From the NCBI GenBank assembly GCA_041655735.1, contig JBBAEV010000045.1, positions 1-5,787 on the forward strand: 5,787 nt of DNA, written 5' to 3'. Made by a program: the position numbers and the translations under genes. Positions 5,560 to 5,787 of this stretch are shown here, piece by piece. The DNA comes from JBBAEV01 sp041655735. GTDB taxonomy: Bacteria > Bacillota_I > Bacilli_A > RF39 > UBA660. Within the stretch, counting starts at the first letter, position 1; every line of letters starts with the position of its first letter. Below the pieces are notes generated by a model that was not told the DNA's origin, made no database searches, and was given only the letters and a program-made list of their open reading frames with translations.

Positions 5560-5572
5560 TGTAGTAACTACA
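5560..5572. promoter_or_regulatory. 13-base palindrome ahead of the transposase
   Basis: TGTAGTAACTACA is a perfect inverted repeat with a single central A, located between the putative promoter and the transposase start. It could bind a dimeric protein or fold weakly in the leader. Confidence 0.3.
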
Positions 5573-5574
5573 AC

Positions 5575-5602
5575 AGTACAGGGATGGCCCTTTCTTATGC
5601 AA
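5575..5602 (-). promoter_or_regulatory. Candidate transposase promoter
   Basis: On the minus strand TTGCAT (5602-5597) and TGTACT (5580-5575) are 16 bases apart, each four of six to consensus. The predicted start lies in the palindrome region, about 25 bases before the ATG. It is a modest promoter, as expected for a transposase. Confidence 0.3.
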
Positions 5603-5657
5603 CCGATTTTTGCTTTAAATATGCTCTAGTTCCTCCTTCAATTTTGACTCAGCCTAC

Positions 5658-5683
5658 AATCCCACAAAAAAAGTGATTGAACC
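5658..5683 (-). repeat. IS right terminal inverted repeat
   Basis: Read inward on the minus strand it begins GGTTCAATCACTT and ends TTGTGGGATT, with a run of seven T in the middle where the left repeat differs. Its outer 13 bases are identical to the solo copy at 1312-1324. Confidence 0.85.
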
Positions 5684-5787
5684 AAAATATCACTGTATAT
5701 TCGTAGGATTGCTTTAAAATAAAACAGATCGGGCAACTCCTATAAGTAAGTTGTCATTTTTCGAGATATGTAATATTACTCATATAC
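5684..5787. other. AT-rich right flank
   Basis: Apart from the terminator-like hairpin, I see no gene, RNA or repeat in this 104-base end. Confidence 0.4.
5732..5761 (+). terminator. Terminator-like hairpin right of the IS
   Basis: GGCAACT (5732-5738) pairs with AGTTGTC (5749-5755) through 7 base pairs, one of them G-U, around a 10-base loop. The sequence then runs ATTTTT. It faces the plus strand, but no plus-strand gene ends nearby on this side of the IS. It may have served a transcription unit that was cut off when the IS inserted. The stem is weak, so this is tentative. Confidence 0.4.

Larger units (their letters stand above)
4160..5683 (-). mobile_element. Complete ISL3-family insertion sequence
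   Basis: The element is 1524 bases long, bounded by imperfect 26-base terminal inverted repeats (4160-4185 and 5658-5683, 21 of 26 positions identical) that begin GGTTCAATCA. One full-length transposase of the ISL3 family fills it on the minus strand, its stop codon lying inside the left repeat. Length and single-gene layout are normal for the family. ISL3 elements usually make 8-base target duplications, but the flanks (cgaattag on the left, aaaatatc on the right) do not match. The insertion may therefore be old, rearranged or the product of recombination between copies. Confidence 0.85.

Noticed and set aside
1..5787. CRISPR array, tRNA, rRNA, toxin-antitoxin pair or reverse transcriptase
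   Set aside because: No regularly spaced repeats, tRNA-like clover arms or matching protein motifs were found on either strand.

Overview
This window looks like an accessory, partly decayed stretch of the chromosome of a bacterium with an outer membrane. A lipocalin lipoprotein of the Blc type, two signal-peptide-bearing beta-barrel-like proteins and the remnant of a third all point to a diderm envelope. AT-leaning base composition, short unlinked outer-membrane-protein genes, a clostridial-style small ferredoxin and an ISL3 transposase would fit a spirochaete such as a Sphaerochaeta relative. That assignment is an inference from general character, not a match I could run.

Layout from left to right. 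Bases 1-92 are the 3' end of a ferredoxin. Bases 93-651 hold no intact gene, but contain a cupin fragment broken inside its metal-binding motif, a long nested inverted repeat, and a frame that reads like decayed coding sequence. A lipocalin gene (blc) lies on the minus strand at 652-1203 with its own promoter. A 333-base gap then carries divergent promoters, a possible 34-codon leader ORF and a solo 13-base copy of an insertion-sequence end. Next comes a plus-strand gene for a 179-residue exported beta-barrel-like protein (1537-2076). A minus-strand outer-membrane-protein pseudogene (2371-2955, with shifted-frame sequence to 3070) follows, then another minus-strand coding fragment (3126-3245). 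A second exported beta-barrel-like gene lies at about 3397-3960 on the plus strand. A complete ISL3-family insertion sequence (4160-5683) with 26-base imperfect inverted repeats closes the region, followed by about 100 bases of AT-rich flank with a terminator-like hairpin.

The intact genes do not form one operon. Each appears to have its own promoter, and most face different directions. The common theme is the envelope: lipocalin plus three beta-barrel-like proteins that share a short G-[FV]-G-P motif. The second theme is decay and mobility: broken genes, an IS without a detectable target duplication, and a matching IS end 2.8 kb from it. The most unusual structural observation is that the solo end at 1312 and the right end of the IS at 5683 form a perfect 13-base inverted repeat around the whole outer-membrane-protein cluster. 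I do not see strong evidence for a new defence or metabolic system.
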